Shown one piece after another: positions 26,121 through 33,166 of a stretch of 34,346 nucleotides of DNA. Position numbers and translations under genes: made by a program. Position 1 is the stretch's first letter, and every line of letters starts with the position of its first letter. Source of the stretch: Nesterenkonia sp. (GTDB lineage Bacteria > Actinomycetota > Actinomycetes > Actinomycetales > Micrococcaceae); contig NZ_JAJUJJ010000028.1 of the NCBI RefSeq assembly GCF_029265375.1, positions 1-34,346 of the forward strand, read 5' to 3'. The notes beneath the pieces were generated by a model. That model made no database searches and had not been told where the DNA came from. It worked only from the letters and a program-made list of their open reading frames with translations.

Positions 26121-26423
26121 ATGACTTTCGCGAATGTGGGCACCCTGGGTGTCCAGCCCGGCCGCGCCGATGAGGTCGTCGCCATTCTGACCCGCAGCAA
26201 CCTCGCCCTGACAGAGGCCGGGTGCCTGCTCTATGAGGTCGGCACCTCCCCCACCCAGCCCGATACGGTCTTCGTCACCGAGCTGTGGACCAGCGCGGAG
26301 GCGCACCGGTCCTCGCTGCAGCTGCCCAGTGTGCAGGAGGCGATCGCGGAGGCCACGCCGATGCTCTCCGGGGAGATGAGCGGATTCCAATTCGACGTGA
26401 CCGGGTCTCCGCTGCGCGACTGA
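26121..26423 (+). CDS. Antibiotic biosynthesis monooxygenase (ABM) domain protein
   Basis: 100 residues, one ABM ferredoxin-like fold. Visible features are the opening strand FANVGTLGVQPGRADEVVAI, the NLALTEAGCLLYEVG segment, and VFVTELWTSAEAHRSSLQLP with the conserved ELW and H. Members oxidise aromatic or quinone-like small molecules, degrade haem, or bind small ligands; the residues here do not distinguish these. ATG 26121 is the only good start. It converges with the DivI1A repeat gene. Confidence 0.88.
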   Translation: MTFANVGTLGVQPGRADEVVAILTRSNLALTEAGCLLYEVGTSPTQPDTVFVTELWTSAEAHRSSLQLPSVQEAIAEATPMLSGEMSGFQFDVTGSPLRD

Positions 26424-26493
26424 GCCCGCGCTGTGCGGCGGCGGGCCGACCGCCGGGCAGCTGCCCGACTGGTGGCTGTCCGTTCCGGGCTCA
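26421..26493. terminator. Symmetric inverted repeat spanning two convergent stop codons
   Basis: TGAGCCCG at 26421-26428 and CGGGCTCA at 26486-26493 are exact reverse complements, and each includes a stop codon: the TGA of the ABM gene and, on the other strand, the TGA of the DivI1A gene. Between them lies the 14-base palindrome CGGGCAGCTGCCCG (26454-26467). A bidirectional terminator is a reasonable inference; no T-run. Confidence 0.45.
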
Positions 26494-27057
26494 GCCTACG
26501 GAGGCCATGATTTCGGTCATCTTGTCCAGGAAGGCGTCCACCTGGGCTTCGTCGTAGCCGTTGGATCCGGTGGCCGAGGCGAATGTGATGGTGCGGATCT
26601 CGTCCACGCTCATCGGGTTCTCGCCGTCGAGGTACTGCTCCAGCTGGCGGCAGAGGTGGTCCACCTCGTCCTTGCGGTAGCCCAGTACGCCGGCGGCGGC
26701 CGGTTCGCGGAACCGCTGCCCATCGGGACGCTCCATACGGCGGCGCAGCGGCTGGGAGCGCTGGTGCAGCTGCTCGTACCAGGCGTCCTCTCCGTACTGA
26801 GCGATGTAGCGGTCACGCTCCGCGCCGGCGAATGCGTCCTCCAGGCGGTCCAGGGCGGCGTCGACCTCTGCGGGGTTGTAGCCGCCGGGGCCCATGGAGA
26901 AGCTGGCCTCACGGATCTCTGCCAGCGGCATGCCGCGGCCGGAGTCGTAGGCCTGGCGGGCGCGGGCCATGAACTGGTCGACCTCACCTCGGTGGTAGCC
27001 CTGTTCCTGGTCACTGAGCAGGGTGAACAGCGGGGCGGAAGTAGTTGCCATGCTCAT
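26491..27057 (-). CDS. DivI1A-domain repeat protein (DivIVA related)
   Basis: 188 residues made of two copies of one unit. Four GYxxxEVD-type motifs start at residues 20, 59, 126 and 167 (GYHRGEVDQF, GYNPAEVDAA, GYRKDEVDHL, GYDEAQVDAF), each copy also carrying an M-x3-EIR-x3-F core (MPLAEIREASF, MSVDEIRTITF). These motifs are the membrane-binding start of DivIVA/Wag31 proteins, but the long coiled coil is missing, so the protein is unlikely to form polar scaffolds as Wag31 does. It could bind membrane or Wag31. The ATG at 27057 overlaps the cdsA stop (ATGA), so it is coupled to phospholipid synthesis. Confidence 0.88.
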   Translation of the reverse strand: MSMATTSAPLFTLLSDQEQGYHRGEVDQFMARARQAYDSGRGMPLAEIREASFSMGPGGYNPAEVDAALDRLEDAFAGAERDRYIAQYGEDAWYEQLHQRSQPLRRRMERPDGQRFREPAAAGVLGYRKDEVDHLCRQLEQYLDGENPMSVDEIRTITFASATGSNGYDEAQVDAFLDKMTEIMASVG

Positions 27058-28076
27058 AAGCCTAAGGGAAGTCCGGCGGATTCAGCGGTAAGCGCCACGA
27101 TCAGGAAGTAGGCGGTGGGCATCGCGAAGACCAGCGAGTCCAGCCGGTCCATCACTCCCCCGTGCCCTGGCAGCACATGGGACATGTCCTTCAGCCCCAG
27201 TTCCCGCTTGACCATCGATTCGCTGAAGTCCCCGGCGGTGGAGGCGACCACCACGGCGGCGGCCAGCAGCGCTCCGATGTAGATCGGCTCCTGGAAGATC
27301 AGCCAGGAGGCCAGCATGCCCACTGCCGCCGCGCCGGTCATGGAGCCGGCGAACCCTTCCCAGGACTTCTTGGGGCTGACCTTGGGGGCCATCGGGTGTT
27401 TGCCGAACAGCACCCCGGAGATATAGCCGAAGGTGTCATTGGCGACCACCAGCAGCACGACGACGACGAGCCGCCACTCCCCCTGCGGGGACTGAAGCAG
27501 CAGCAGGGCGAAGGAGATCAGGAAAGGCACCCAGCAGGCCACGAACACCGAGGCCAGGATGCTGCGCCCGGGGTCGGCGACCCGGGTGATCGCCGCTCCG
27601 ACCACCACGGCCAGGCAGGTGACCATCAGCGCCAGGGTCAACGCTTCGACTCCGCCCCAGTAGGCTGCCACCGGCATGGCCGCCGCCCCCAGATACAGCG
27701 GGGCTTTGGGGATGCGCAGCCGCCGGCCGCCGTCGAACTCCTGGGCCTCCAGGGCCCGGGCGACCTCCCAGACCCCCATGCACAGCACCACGATCCACAC
27801 CGCGATCAGCAGCGGCGGGACCAGGAAGATCCCCAAGAGCGCGGGAACCAGCAGCACCACTCCGGTGGTGATGGCTGCCGGAAGGTTGCGGCCGGGGCTG
27901 ATGTGCCGCTTGGCGGGCCCTTCGGCGGGCCCTGTCCCCTCTGCGGGGCCGGTGATCGGACCCGCGGGCGGTGCCGGCCGGGAGTCTGCGGCAGGGGGCC
28001 TGTTCATGCCAGGATCTGCGGCCTGGGGGTCAGCAGGCGCACCGTTCTGCGGCTGCTCGCCCTCTCCGGTGCGCAT
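27054..28076 (-). CDS. cdsA: Phosphatidate cytidylyltransferase (CDP-diacylglycerol synthase)
   Basis: 340 residues. A Pro/Ala/Gly-rich N-terminal region of about 60 residues precedes around eight membrane helices. The family signature is complete near the C-terminus: VSPKKSWEGFAGS, GDFSESMVKRELGLKDMS and LPGHGGVMDRLDSL, which hold the metal and CTP ligands. It makes CDP-diacylglycerol, the precursor of all phospholipids, at the inner face of the membrane. The start at 28076 is five bases past the frr stop. In many actinobacteria rlmN comes next; here it is the DivI1A protein. Confidence 0.96.
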   Translation of the reverse strand: MRTGEGEQPQNGAPADPQAADPGMNRPPAADSRPAPPAGPITGPAEGTGPAEGPAKRHISPGRNLPAAITTGVVLLVPALLGIFLVPPLLIAVWIVVLCMGVWEVARALEAQEFDGGRRLRIPKAPLYLGAAAMPVAAYWGGVEALTLALMVTCLAVVVGAAITRVADPGRSILASVFVACWVPFLISFALLLLQSPQGEWRLVVVVLLVVANDTFGYISGVLFGKHPMAPKVSPKKSWEGFAGSMTGAAAVGMLASWLIFQEPIYIGALLAAAVVVASTAGDFSESMVKRELGLKDMSHVLPGHGGVMDRLDSLVFAMPTAYFLIVALTAESAGLPLGL

Positions 28077-28081
28077 CCGCC

Positions 28082-28639
28082 TCAGACCTCCAGCAGCTCG
28101 GCTTCCTTGCGCTTGGTCATCTCGTCGATGCGCTCTACGTACTTCTTGGTCAGGGACTCCAGCTCCTTGGTGGCGCGGTCGCCGTCGTCCTCTCCGACCT
28201 CGCCGTCCTTGACGGCCTTCTCGATGGCTTCCTTGGCCTTGCGGCGGGCGTTGCGGACCGAGACCTTGTGGTCCTCGCCTTTGCCCTTGATCAGCTTCAC
28301 GTACTCCTTGCGGCGCTCCTCGGTCAGCTCCGGCATGGTGATGCGGATCTGCTTGCCGTCATTGGAGGGGTTGGCGCCGATCTCCGAGTCGGACAGCGCC
28401 TTCTCAATCTCGCGCATCGCCCCGGCGTCGTAGGGGGTGATCAGGATAGTGCGCGCGTCCGGGGTGGCGAAGGAGGCCAGCTGCTGCAGCGGAGTGGGGG
28501 CACCGTAGTAGTCCACCAACACCTTGGAGTACAGAGCGGGGTTGGCGCGTCCGGTGCGAACGGTGGCGAAGTCCTCGCTGGTGGCCTCCACGGCTCGCTG
28601 CATCTGCTCCTCAGCTTCGAGCAGGGTCTCGTCAGTCAC
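28082..28639 (-). CDS. frr: Ribosome recycling factor
   Basis: 185 residues covering both RRF domains: a three-helix bundle (ETLLEAEEQMQRAVEATSED and the C-terminal KYVERIDEMTKRKEAELL) and the beta/alpha domain (VRTGRANPALYSKVLVDYYG). RRF with EF-G splits post-termination ribosomes. The start is placed at GTG 28639: AAGGAG is six bases before it, while the ATG two codons earlier (28645) touches the ribosome site with no spacing. Family N-termini (I/T-D/E-ETLLEAEE) agree. It lies between pyrH and cdsA as expected. Confidence 0.96.
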   Translation of the reverse strand: MTDETLLEAEEQMQRAVEATSEDFATVRTGRANPALYSKVLVDYYGAPTPLQQLASFATPDARTILITPYDAGAMREIEKALSDSEIGANPSNDGKQIRITMPELTEERRKEYVKLIKGKGEDHKVSVRNARRKAKEAIEKAVKDGEVGEDDGDRATKELESLTKKYVERIDEMTKRKEAELLEV

Positions 28640-28735
28640 GGGCATCTCCTTGGACGTCTTGGGTCGTGGATCACAGTCTACCGGGGGCCTGGGGGCACGG
28701 TGGCGGGCCGGCCCGCCGGTGTTTCGAAGGCTGTC

Positions 28736-29455
28736 TCAGGGAGTCACCAGGGTGCCCAGCGGCTCCCCCAGCAGCGCCCGGGTCACATTGCCGTCGCCCT
28801 CCATGCCGAACACGCGCATGCTCAGCCCGTTGTCATTGCACATGGTCATCGCGGTCTGGTCCATCACGCGGATGTCCTGCATCAGCGCCTGGGTGTAGGT
28901 CAGCTGCTCGAGCCGCTGGGCGTCGGGGTTGCTGCGCGGGTCTGCGCTGTAGACGCCGTCGACCCCGGATTTGGCCATCAGCACCATATCGGCGCCGACC
29001 TCCAGGGCGCGCTGGGCGCAGACGGTGTCGGTGGAGAAGTAGGGCATACCGGCGCCGGCGCCGAAGACCACCACACGGCCCTTCTCCATGTGCCGGATGG
29101 CGCGCAGCGGGATGTAGGGCTCGGCGACTTGGGCCATACCGATGGCGGTCTGCACGCGGGTGGGCTGGCCGGACTGCTCCAGAAAGTCCTGCAGGGCCAG
29201 GGCGTTCATCACTGTGCCGAGCATGCCGATGTAGTCGGCCCGGGCCCGGTCCATACCGGCCTTGGAGAGTTCTGCCCCGCGGAAGAAGTTGCCGCCGCCG
29301 ACCACCACGCAGACTTCCACCTCGGAGCCGACGGCGGCGATCTGCTCGGCGATGCCGCGCACGGTGGCGGGGTCGACGCCGACCGCTCCTCCGCCGAAGA
29401 CCTCTCCGGAGAGTTTGAGCAGGACGCGGCGGCGAGAGGGCGCAGTGTTGTCCAT
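28736..29455 (-). CDS. pyrH: Uridylate kinase (UMP kinase)
   Basis: 239 residues of the amino-acid-kinase fold. Features: [15 protein letters not shown] (phosphate loop), [11 protein letters not shown], MGAxxN-like [13 protein letters not shown], and [15 protein letters not shown]. PyrH phosphorylates UMP to UDP and is allosterically controlled by GTP and UTP in many bacteria. ATG 29455 follows AAAGGA at a good distance; the frame continues upstream through the terminator region, which is not coding. It is separated from tsf by a strong terminator, so it has its own promoter or depends on read-through. Confidence 0.97.
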   Translation of the reverse strand: MDNTAPSRRRVLLKLSGEVFGGGAVGVDPATVRGIAEQIAAVGSEVEVCVVVGGGNFFRGAELSKAGMDRARADYIGMLGTVMNALALQDFLEQSGQPTRVQTAIGMAQVAEPYIPLRAIRHMEKGRVVVFGAGAGMPYFSTDTVCAQRALEVGADMVLMAKSGVDGVYSADPRSNPDAQRLEQLTYTQALMQDIRVMDQTAMTMCNDNGLSMRVFGMEGDGNVTRALLGEPLGTLVTP

Positions 29456-29562
29456 CAGGTTCCTTTCTTCGTCCGTCCGGCCCGTGGGGAGCGCTGCCGG
29501 CGGGCCGTCATCGGGCGGGTCTGGGGTGCGTGGGCACGCACCTTTCGGGATCGGGCGCACGA

Positions 29563-29601
29563 AAAGGGGGTGACCATCTCGAACGGATGGTCACCCCCTT
29601 T
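29563..29601 (-). terminator. Strong terminator between tsf and pyrH
   Basis: A perfect 16-base stem: 29563-29578 (AAAGGGGGTGACCATC) pairs with 29586-29601 around a seven-base loop. On the minus strand the stem ends in TTT and one more T follows. It lies 50 bases after the tsf stop and is the best intrinsic terminator in the window. Confidence 0.85.
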
Positions 29602-29651
29602 GTCGCGGTTCAGGCGTTGCCGGTCATCCTACCCTGTGCGGGCGGAGGTGA

Positions 29652-30494
29652 TCAGCTGCCGACGCGGAAGCGCGCGAAGCCCACTGCGTTGGTGCCGGCC
29701 TCCTCCAGCACCTTGGCCACCGAGATCTTCGGCTCCTTGGCGAAGGGCTGGTCGACGAGCACGTGCTCCTTGAAGAAGGCGTTGGTGCGGCCCTCGATGA
29801 TCTTCGGCAGAGCCTGCTCCGGCTTGTTCTCCGCGCGGGCGGTCTCCTCGGCGATGCGGCGCTCGTTGGCCACAGTCTCCTCCGGCACCTCGTCACGGGT
29901 GAGGTAGGCCGGCGCGAAGGCGGCGGCGTGCACGGCCACATCGTGGGCTGCGGTCTTGGCGTCGTCGCTGTCGCTGTCCACGGCCACCAGCACGCCCACC
30001 TGGGCGGGAAGATCCTTGGAGGTCTTGTGCAGGTAGGCGTCGACGTAGGAGCCGGTGACCTTCGCCAGCCGGCGGACCACGATCTTCTCGCCGAGGACGG
30101 CGCCGCCCTCTTCGGTCACGTAGTCGCTGACCTTGCGGCCGTCCACCTCGGCCTCCAACAGGGCCTCCACAGAGTCCAGCTGCTGGGCGACGGCGGTCTC
30201 CAGGACCTTCTCCGCCAGGCCGACGAACTTCTCGGACTTGGCCACGAAGTCGGTCTCAGCGTTGACCTCCAGCAGGTACCCGGTGGTGCCGTCGACGACC
30301 TTGGCCAGGACGATGCCCTCGGCTGCGGAGCGGCCCTCGCGCTTGGCCGCGCCCTTCAGGCCCTTGATGCGGATGGCCTCGATGGCCTTGTCCATATCGC
30401 CGTCGGCCTCGTCCAGGGCCTTCTTGACGTCCATCATGCCGGCGCCGGTGCGCTCGCGCAGTGCCTTGATGTCGGCAGCGGTGTAGTTCGCCAT
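29652..30494 (-). CDS. tsf: Translation elongation factor EF-Ts
   Basis: 280 residues. The N-terminal UBA-like domain (YTAADIKALRERTGAGMMD) and the TDFVAKSEKF motif that contacts EF-Tu are present; the core domains continue to the short C-terminus. EF-Ts exchanges GDP for GTP on EF-Tu. ATG 30494 follows AGAGGACACGCGAAACC, where AGAGGA is the ribosome site. The gene is 47 bases after rpsB and ends before the strong terminator, so rpsB-tsf form one transcript. Confidence 0.97.
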   Translation of the reverse strand: MANYTAADIKALRERTGAGMMDVKKALDEADGDMDKAIEAIRIKGLKGAAKREGRSAAEGIVLAKVVDGTTGYLLEVNAETDFVAKSEKFVGLAEKVLETAVAQQLDSVEALLEAEVDGRKVSDYVTEEGGAVLGEKIVVRRLAKVTGSYVDAYLHKTSKDLPAQVGVLVAVDSDSDDAKTAAHDVAVHAAAFAPAYLTRDEVPEETVANERRIAEETARAENKPEQALPKIIEGRTNAFFKEHVLVDQPFAKEPKISVAKVLEEAGTNAVGFARFRVGS

Positions 30495-30541
30495 TGGTTT
30501 CGCGTGTCCTCTCAGGTAAGAGATCTCTCGGAGGTGAGTGT

Positions 30542-31447
30542 TCAGCCTTCGGTCTTCTCGGCGGCCTCGGCGGCATCGGCGTTGACCGGGGCCTCGGCCT
30601 CGCCGGTGGCGTCCTCAGCGGCGGCGTCGCCGTCGGTGCTGGGGCTGGCCTGCTCGGGCTGCTCAGCGGCCTGCTCGGTGGCGTGCTGCTCCAGCAGCTC
30701 ACGCTCCCACTCGGCCATCGGCTCGGCGGTGGCGCCGGAGCCTCCGCCGCGCTTCTCCTCGCGGGCGATCAGGCCGTCGGCGACGGCGTCGGCCACCACG
30801 CGGGTGAGCAGATCAACCGAGCGGATGGCGTCGTCGTTGCCCGGGATCGGGTAGTCGACCTCGTCGGGGTCGCAGTTGGTGTCCAGGATGGCGATGACCG
30901 GGATGCCCAGCTTGCGGGCCTCGTCCACGGCCAGGTGCTCCTTGTTGGTGTCCACGACCCACACCGCCGAGGGGGTGCGGTTCAGGTTCCGGATGCCGCC
31001 CAGGTTGGCCTGCAGCTTCTCCAGCTCGCGCCTGAGCAGCAGCAGCTCCTTCTTGGTGTACTGGGAGCCGGCGACGTCGTCGAAGTCAATCTCTTCCAGC
31101 TCCTTCATCCGCTGCACGCGCTTGGAGACGGTCTGGAAGTTGGTGAGCATACCGCCGAGCCAGCGGTGGTTCACGTAGGGCTGGCCCACGCGGGTGGCCT
31201 GCTCGGCGATGGCCTCCTGGGCCTGCTTCTTGGTGCCGACGAACAGAATGGTGCCGCCGTGGGCGACGGTCTGCTTGATGAAGTCGTAGGCCCGGTCGAT
31301 GTAGCTCAGCGACTGCTGCAGGTCCACGATGTAGATGCCGTTGCGCTCGGTGAAGATGTAGCGCTTCATCTTCGGGTTCCAGCGGCGGGTCTGGTGGCCG
31401 AAGTGCACACCGGAGTCGAGCAGCTGGCGCATGGTGACGACAGGCAT
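30542..31447 (-). CDS. rpsB: 30S ribosomal protein S2
   Basis: 301 residues. The conserved core begins [20 protein letters not shown] and contains [25 protein letters not shown] and [18 protein letters not shown]2 is added late to the 30S subunit, beside S1 and the Shine-Dalgarno helix. The C-terminal 50 residues are an Ala/Glu-rich extension found in actinobacteria. ATG 31447 follows AAAGGA. The frame is open 64 codons further up but through the leader. A leader of about 310 bases is predicted. Confidence 0.97.
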   Translation of the reverse strand: MPVVTMRQLLDSGVHFGHQTRRWNPKMKRYIFTERNGIYIVDLQQSLSYIDRAYDFIKQTVAHGGTILFVGTKKQAQEAIAEQATRVGQPYVNHRWLGGMLTNFQTVSKRVQRMKELEEIDFDDVAGSQYTKKELLLLRRELEKLQANLGGIRNLNRTPSAVWVVDTNKEHLAVDEARKLGIPVIAILDTNCDPDEVDYPIPGNDDAIRSVDLLTRVVADAVADGLIAREEKRGGGSGATAEPMAEWERELLEQHATEQAAEQPEQASPSTDGDAAAEDATGEAEAPVNADAAEAAEKTEG

Positions 31448-31669
31448 GGTATTCCTTTCGGTGCTCGGCTTGGAACACGGCGCTGCCGTGCAGCTCGAGC
31501 GTTGTTGTTCTCGGTTGCTGTGTGGGATCCGTTCCGGTTCGCCGTCCTGATCGGCCGGCGGCTCGGCGGTGCCCTTCTCACCCGGTTCTCCCGGGCTCCT
31601 AGCTGCGAAGCGGCGGGCGCCCCGCTCCCGTACACACACGCTGGGCCCCTGTGTGACAAGGAGTTTTGC

Positions 31670-31720
31670 GTGATGGCACCGATGGGAACGTCCTGCTGTG
31701 CAGAGATTCGCAGCGCGTAG
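31670..31720 (+). CDS. Possible 15-16-residue peptide with a Cys-Cys pair
   Basis: AAGGAG (31658-31663) is followed after six bases by GTG 31670 and then ATG 31673. The frame reads [15 protein letters not shown] and stops at TAG 31718-31720. A short hairpin (CACACA at 31633-31638 with TGTGTG at 31650-31655) ends just before the ribosome site. Tiny upstream ORFs with consecutive cysteines are known as cysteine-responsive attenuators in mycobacteria. The next plus-strand gene is the M23 protein 224 bases on. It is antisense to the rpsB leader. Real translation is unproven. Confidence 0.3.
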   Translation: MMAPMGTSCCAEIRSA

Positions 31721-31721
31721 T

Positions 31722-31754
31722 CAGGTGAGCACGCCAAAGGGCGCAGTTCACCTG
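31722..31754 (-). promoter_or_regulatory. Hairpin at the predicted 5' end of the rpsB leader
   Basis: CAGGTGA at 31722-31728 pairs with TCACCTG at 31748-31754, and an inner GCC/GGC helix continues it. It lies directly after the predicted transcription start. It could stabilise the mRNA or be part of an S2-type autoregulatory leader. Confidence 0.4.
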
Positions 31755-31763
31755 CTTCGGCCT

Positions 31764-31793
31764 AGTCTAGCCTGTCTTGCCGCCTATCCCCAA
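31764..31793 (-). promoter_or_regulatory. Candidate rpsB-tsf promoter
   Basis: On the minus strand TTGGGG (31788-31793) and TAGACT (31764-31769) are separated by 18 bases, a fair housekeeping promoter. Transcription would begin near 31757. Confidence 0.5.
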
Positions 31794-31944
31794 TCGCCGC
31801 GGCTCAGGGACTCGGCAGTGTGGGACACCGGTCACCAGATCAGGGTTTTCCCCAGTGGGGTGGGGTGCGCGCTGACACGCCGGTCGATGCTCAGCGGAGA
31901 TGGCGGCAGCGGGTGCCGGTCGGCGGTGGGGTCAGTCTGGGCCT

Positions 31945-32586
31945 ATGAGTATGGCAGAGGCGTCCACACCGGCTCCGTTCCCGCGTCCGGGGCGGCCGCT
32001 GCTGTGGTGGCCGCGGCCCCGCGAGGTTCTGCTGCTGGTAGTCCTGCTGCTGGGGCTGCTCGGCATGCCGCCGGCCACTCCGGTGATGGCGGCGGAGAGT
32101 CCGGCGTCCAGCTCCACTGTTATGGCTTCCCCGGTGTCCGGCTCCTCGGCCGCCGACTGGGTGCGGCCGGTCCCCGGAGAGGTGGTGGAGCACTTCGAGG
32201 CTCCTCCTGCCCCATGGGCTGCTGGCCACCGCGGAGTGGACTTGGCCGCCTCCCCCGGCGCGCAGATACGCGCACCCGCCGGCGGGGTGGTCAGCTTCTC
32301 CGGCGTCGTCGTGGACCGTGGGGTTCTCAGCATCAACCATGGGAGCGGGTATGTGAGCTCCTTCGAACCGGCGGAGACGGAGCTGGAGACCGGCGATGCG
32401 GTGAGTCAGGGCGAGGTGGTCGGGACGCTGGGAACCTACGACGACGGCTCTCACCACTGCGCTGGGGAGCACGGGGCCGCCCAGCCCTGTCTGCACTGGG
32501 GCGTGCGCTTGGAGGGCGATTACATCAACCCGCTGTTGCTGACCGGCGAGCTCGAACCCTCCGTCCTGCTGCCGCTGGCCGAGTAA
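31945..32586 (+). CDS. M23-family (LytM-like) peptidase-domain protein, exported
   Basis: 213 residues. A positively charged start and the hydrophobic run VLLLVVLLLGLLGM form a signal peptide or anchor. The domain has GHRGVDLAA (His95 and Asp99 of the HxxxD zinc motif), an NHGSGY strand and CLHWGVR at 182-188. The usual HxH motif reads Cys-Leu-His, so the first His is replaced by Cys182; Cys172 nearby could pair with it. The activity may therefore be altered. M23 proteins cut peptidoglycan cross-bridges or act as activators. Its position divergent from rpsB is conserved in actinobacteria. The start ATG 31945 has no good ribosome site; a weak -10 is six bases upstream. Confidence 0.85.
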   Translation: MSMAEASTPAPFPRPGRPLLWWPRPREVLLLVVLLLGLLGMPPATPVMAAESPASSSTVMASPVSGSSAADWVRPVPGEVVEHFEAPPAPWAAGHRGVDLAASPGAQIRAPAGGVVSFSGVVVDRGVLSINHGSGYVSSFEPAETELETGDAVSQGEVVGTLGTYDDGSHHCAGEHGAAQPCLHWGVRLEGDYINPLLLTGELEPSVLLPLAE

Positions 32587-32600
32587 ACCCTCAAGGTCTG

Positions 32601-32618
32601 AGACAAGAAATGTTGTCT
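32601..32618 (+). promoter_or_regulatory. Inverted repeat upstream of the toxin-like gene
   Basis: AGACAA (32601-32606) and TTGTCT (32613-32618) are perfect inverted arms around six bases. It lies 22 bases before ATG 32640. It is a candidate operator for an autoregulated toxin-antitoxin pair. Confidence 0.4.
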
Positions 32619-32639
32619 TCAGAGAACATCGAAACTACC

Positions 32640-32894
32640 ATGGGAAGCGGCGCGAGACCACGAATCAGGCAATCGGCGAGGAAACATGGCTTTGCCGCTG
32701 ACGATATTCTCCATGCGTTGCGCAATCATGTCGACCTGTTTGAGGATCAAGGCGCCCACGAGCTCGTGATCTTCATCGGACCCGCTCACGATGGGACGCT
32801 TTTGGAAGTCGGCGTCATTGAAGATGAGTTCCAGGACAGAGTCGTCCACGCCATGCGAGCGCGAAAGAAATACTGGCCCCCACGAGACAGGTGA
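32640..32894 (+). CDS. Small toxin-like protein (BrnT/DUF4258-like)
   Basis: 84 residues from ATG 32640; an in-frame ATG at 32610 would add ten. Visible are ARKHGFAADDILHALRNHV, a hydrophobic strand LVIFIGPAHDGTLLEVGVI, and DRVVHAMRARKKYW at the end. The pattern KHG...I..A, a beta sheet with LEV, then HAM-x-AR-x-K/R-Y/F is that of small actinobacterial proteins of RelE/BrnT-like fold encoded before a small HTH gene. The HAMxAR end could hold the catalytic His and Arg. Base composition is visibly less GC-rich than the neighbours, suggesting transfer. The following HTH gene overlaps by four bases. Confidence 0.65.
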   Translation: MGSGARPRIRQSARKHGFAADDILHALRNHVDLFEDQGAHELVIFIGPAHDGTLLEVGVIEDEFQDRVVHAMRARKKYWPPRDR

Positions 32895-33160
32895 TCACAG
32901 TGGCAACCGAAACACGCATGAGCGAAGAAGAGGCTGTTCGACGGTTCGAAGAGGGCATCGAACCGGATCCTGCGACTCGACGCGGCCCCGAGGCCACGGC
33001 AGATATCCGGGCCGCAGCCAAAATGCGCAAAGTCTCCCAGCAAATGCTTGACGAGGCCATCATCGATGCCCGTCGCCGCGGAATCACTTGGCTGGAGATC
33101 GCCCTGGCCCTCGACGTCTCCCCACAGGCGGTTCGCCAGAAGTACCGCCACCGAGTCTGA
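32891..33160 (+). CDS. Small HTH protein, probable antitoxin
   Basis: 89 residues. The C-terminal half GITWLEIALALDVSPQAVRQKY is a helix-turn-helix (W-x2-I-x3-L-x-V-S-x-Q-A); quoted core WLEIALALDVSPQAVRQ. The N-terminal half is charged and helical (MSEEEAVRRFEEGIEP) and would fit a toxin-binding or dimer region. GTG 32891 overlaps the toxin-like stop (GTGA); GTG 32900 with AGGTGA six bases upstream is an alternative. The pair therefore looks like a toxin-first toxin-antitoxin operon. It converges with the RES gene, only six bases apart. Confidence 0.7.
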   Translation: MITVATETRMSEEEAVRRFEEGIEPDPATRRGPEATADIRAAAKMRKVSQQMLDEAIIDARRRGITWLEIALALDVSPQAVRQKYRHRV

Positions 33161-33166
33161 TGACCC

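Larger units (their letters stand above)
31448..31944. other. rpsB / M23 divergent intergenic region, 497 bases
   Basis: No sizeable gene is supported. On the minus strand it holds a candidate rpsB promoter (31764-31793), a hairpin near the predicted 5' end (31722-31754) and about 310 bases of leader. On the plus strand it has a small ORF with a strong ribosome site (31670-31720) and, near its end, a weak -10 (CAGTCT, 31933-31938) six bases before the M23 start. The part from 31800 to 31930 shows nothing else. Confidence 0.55.
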
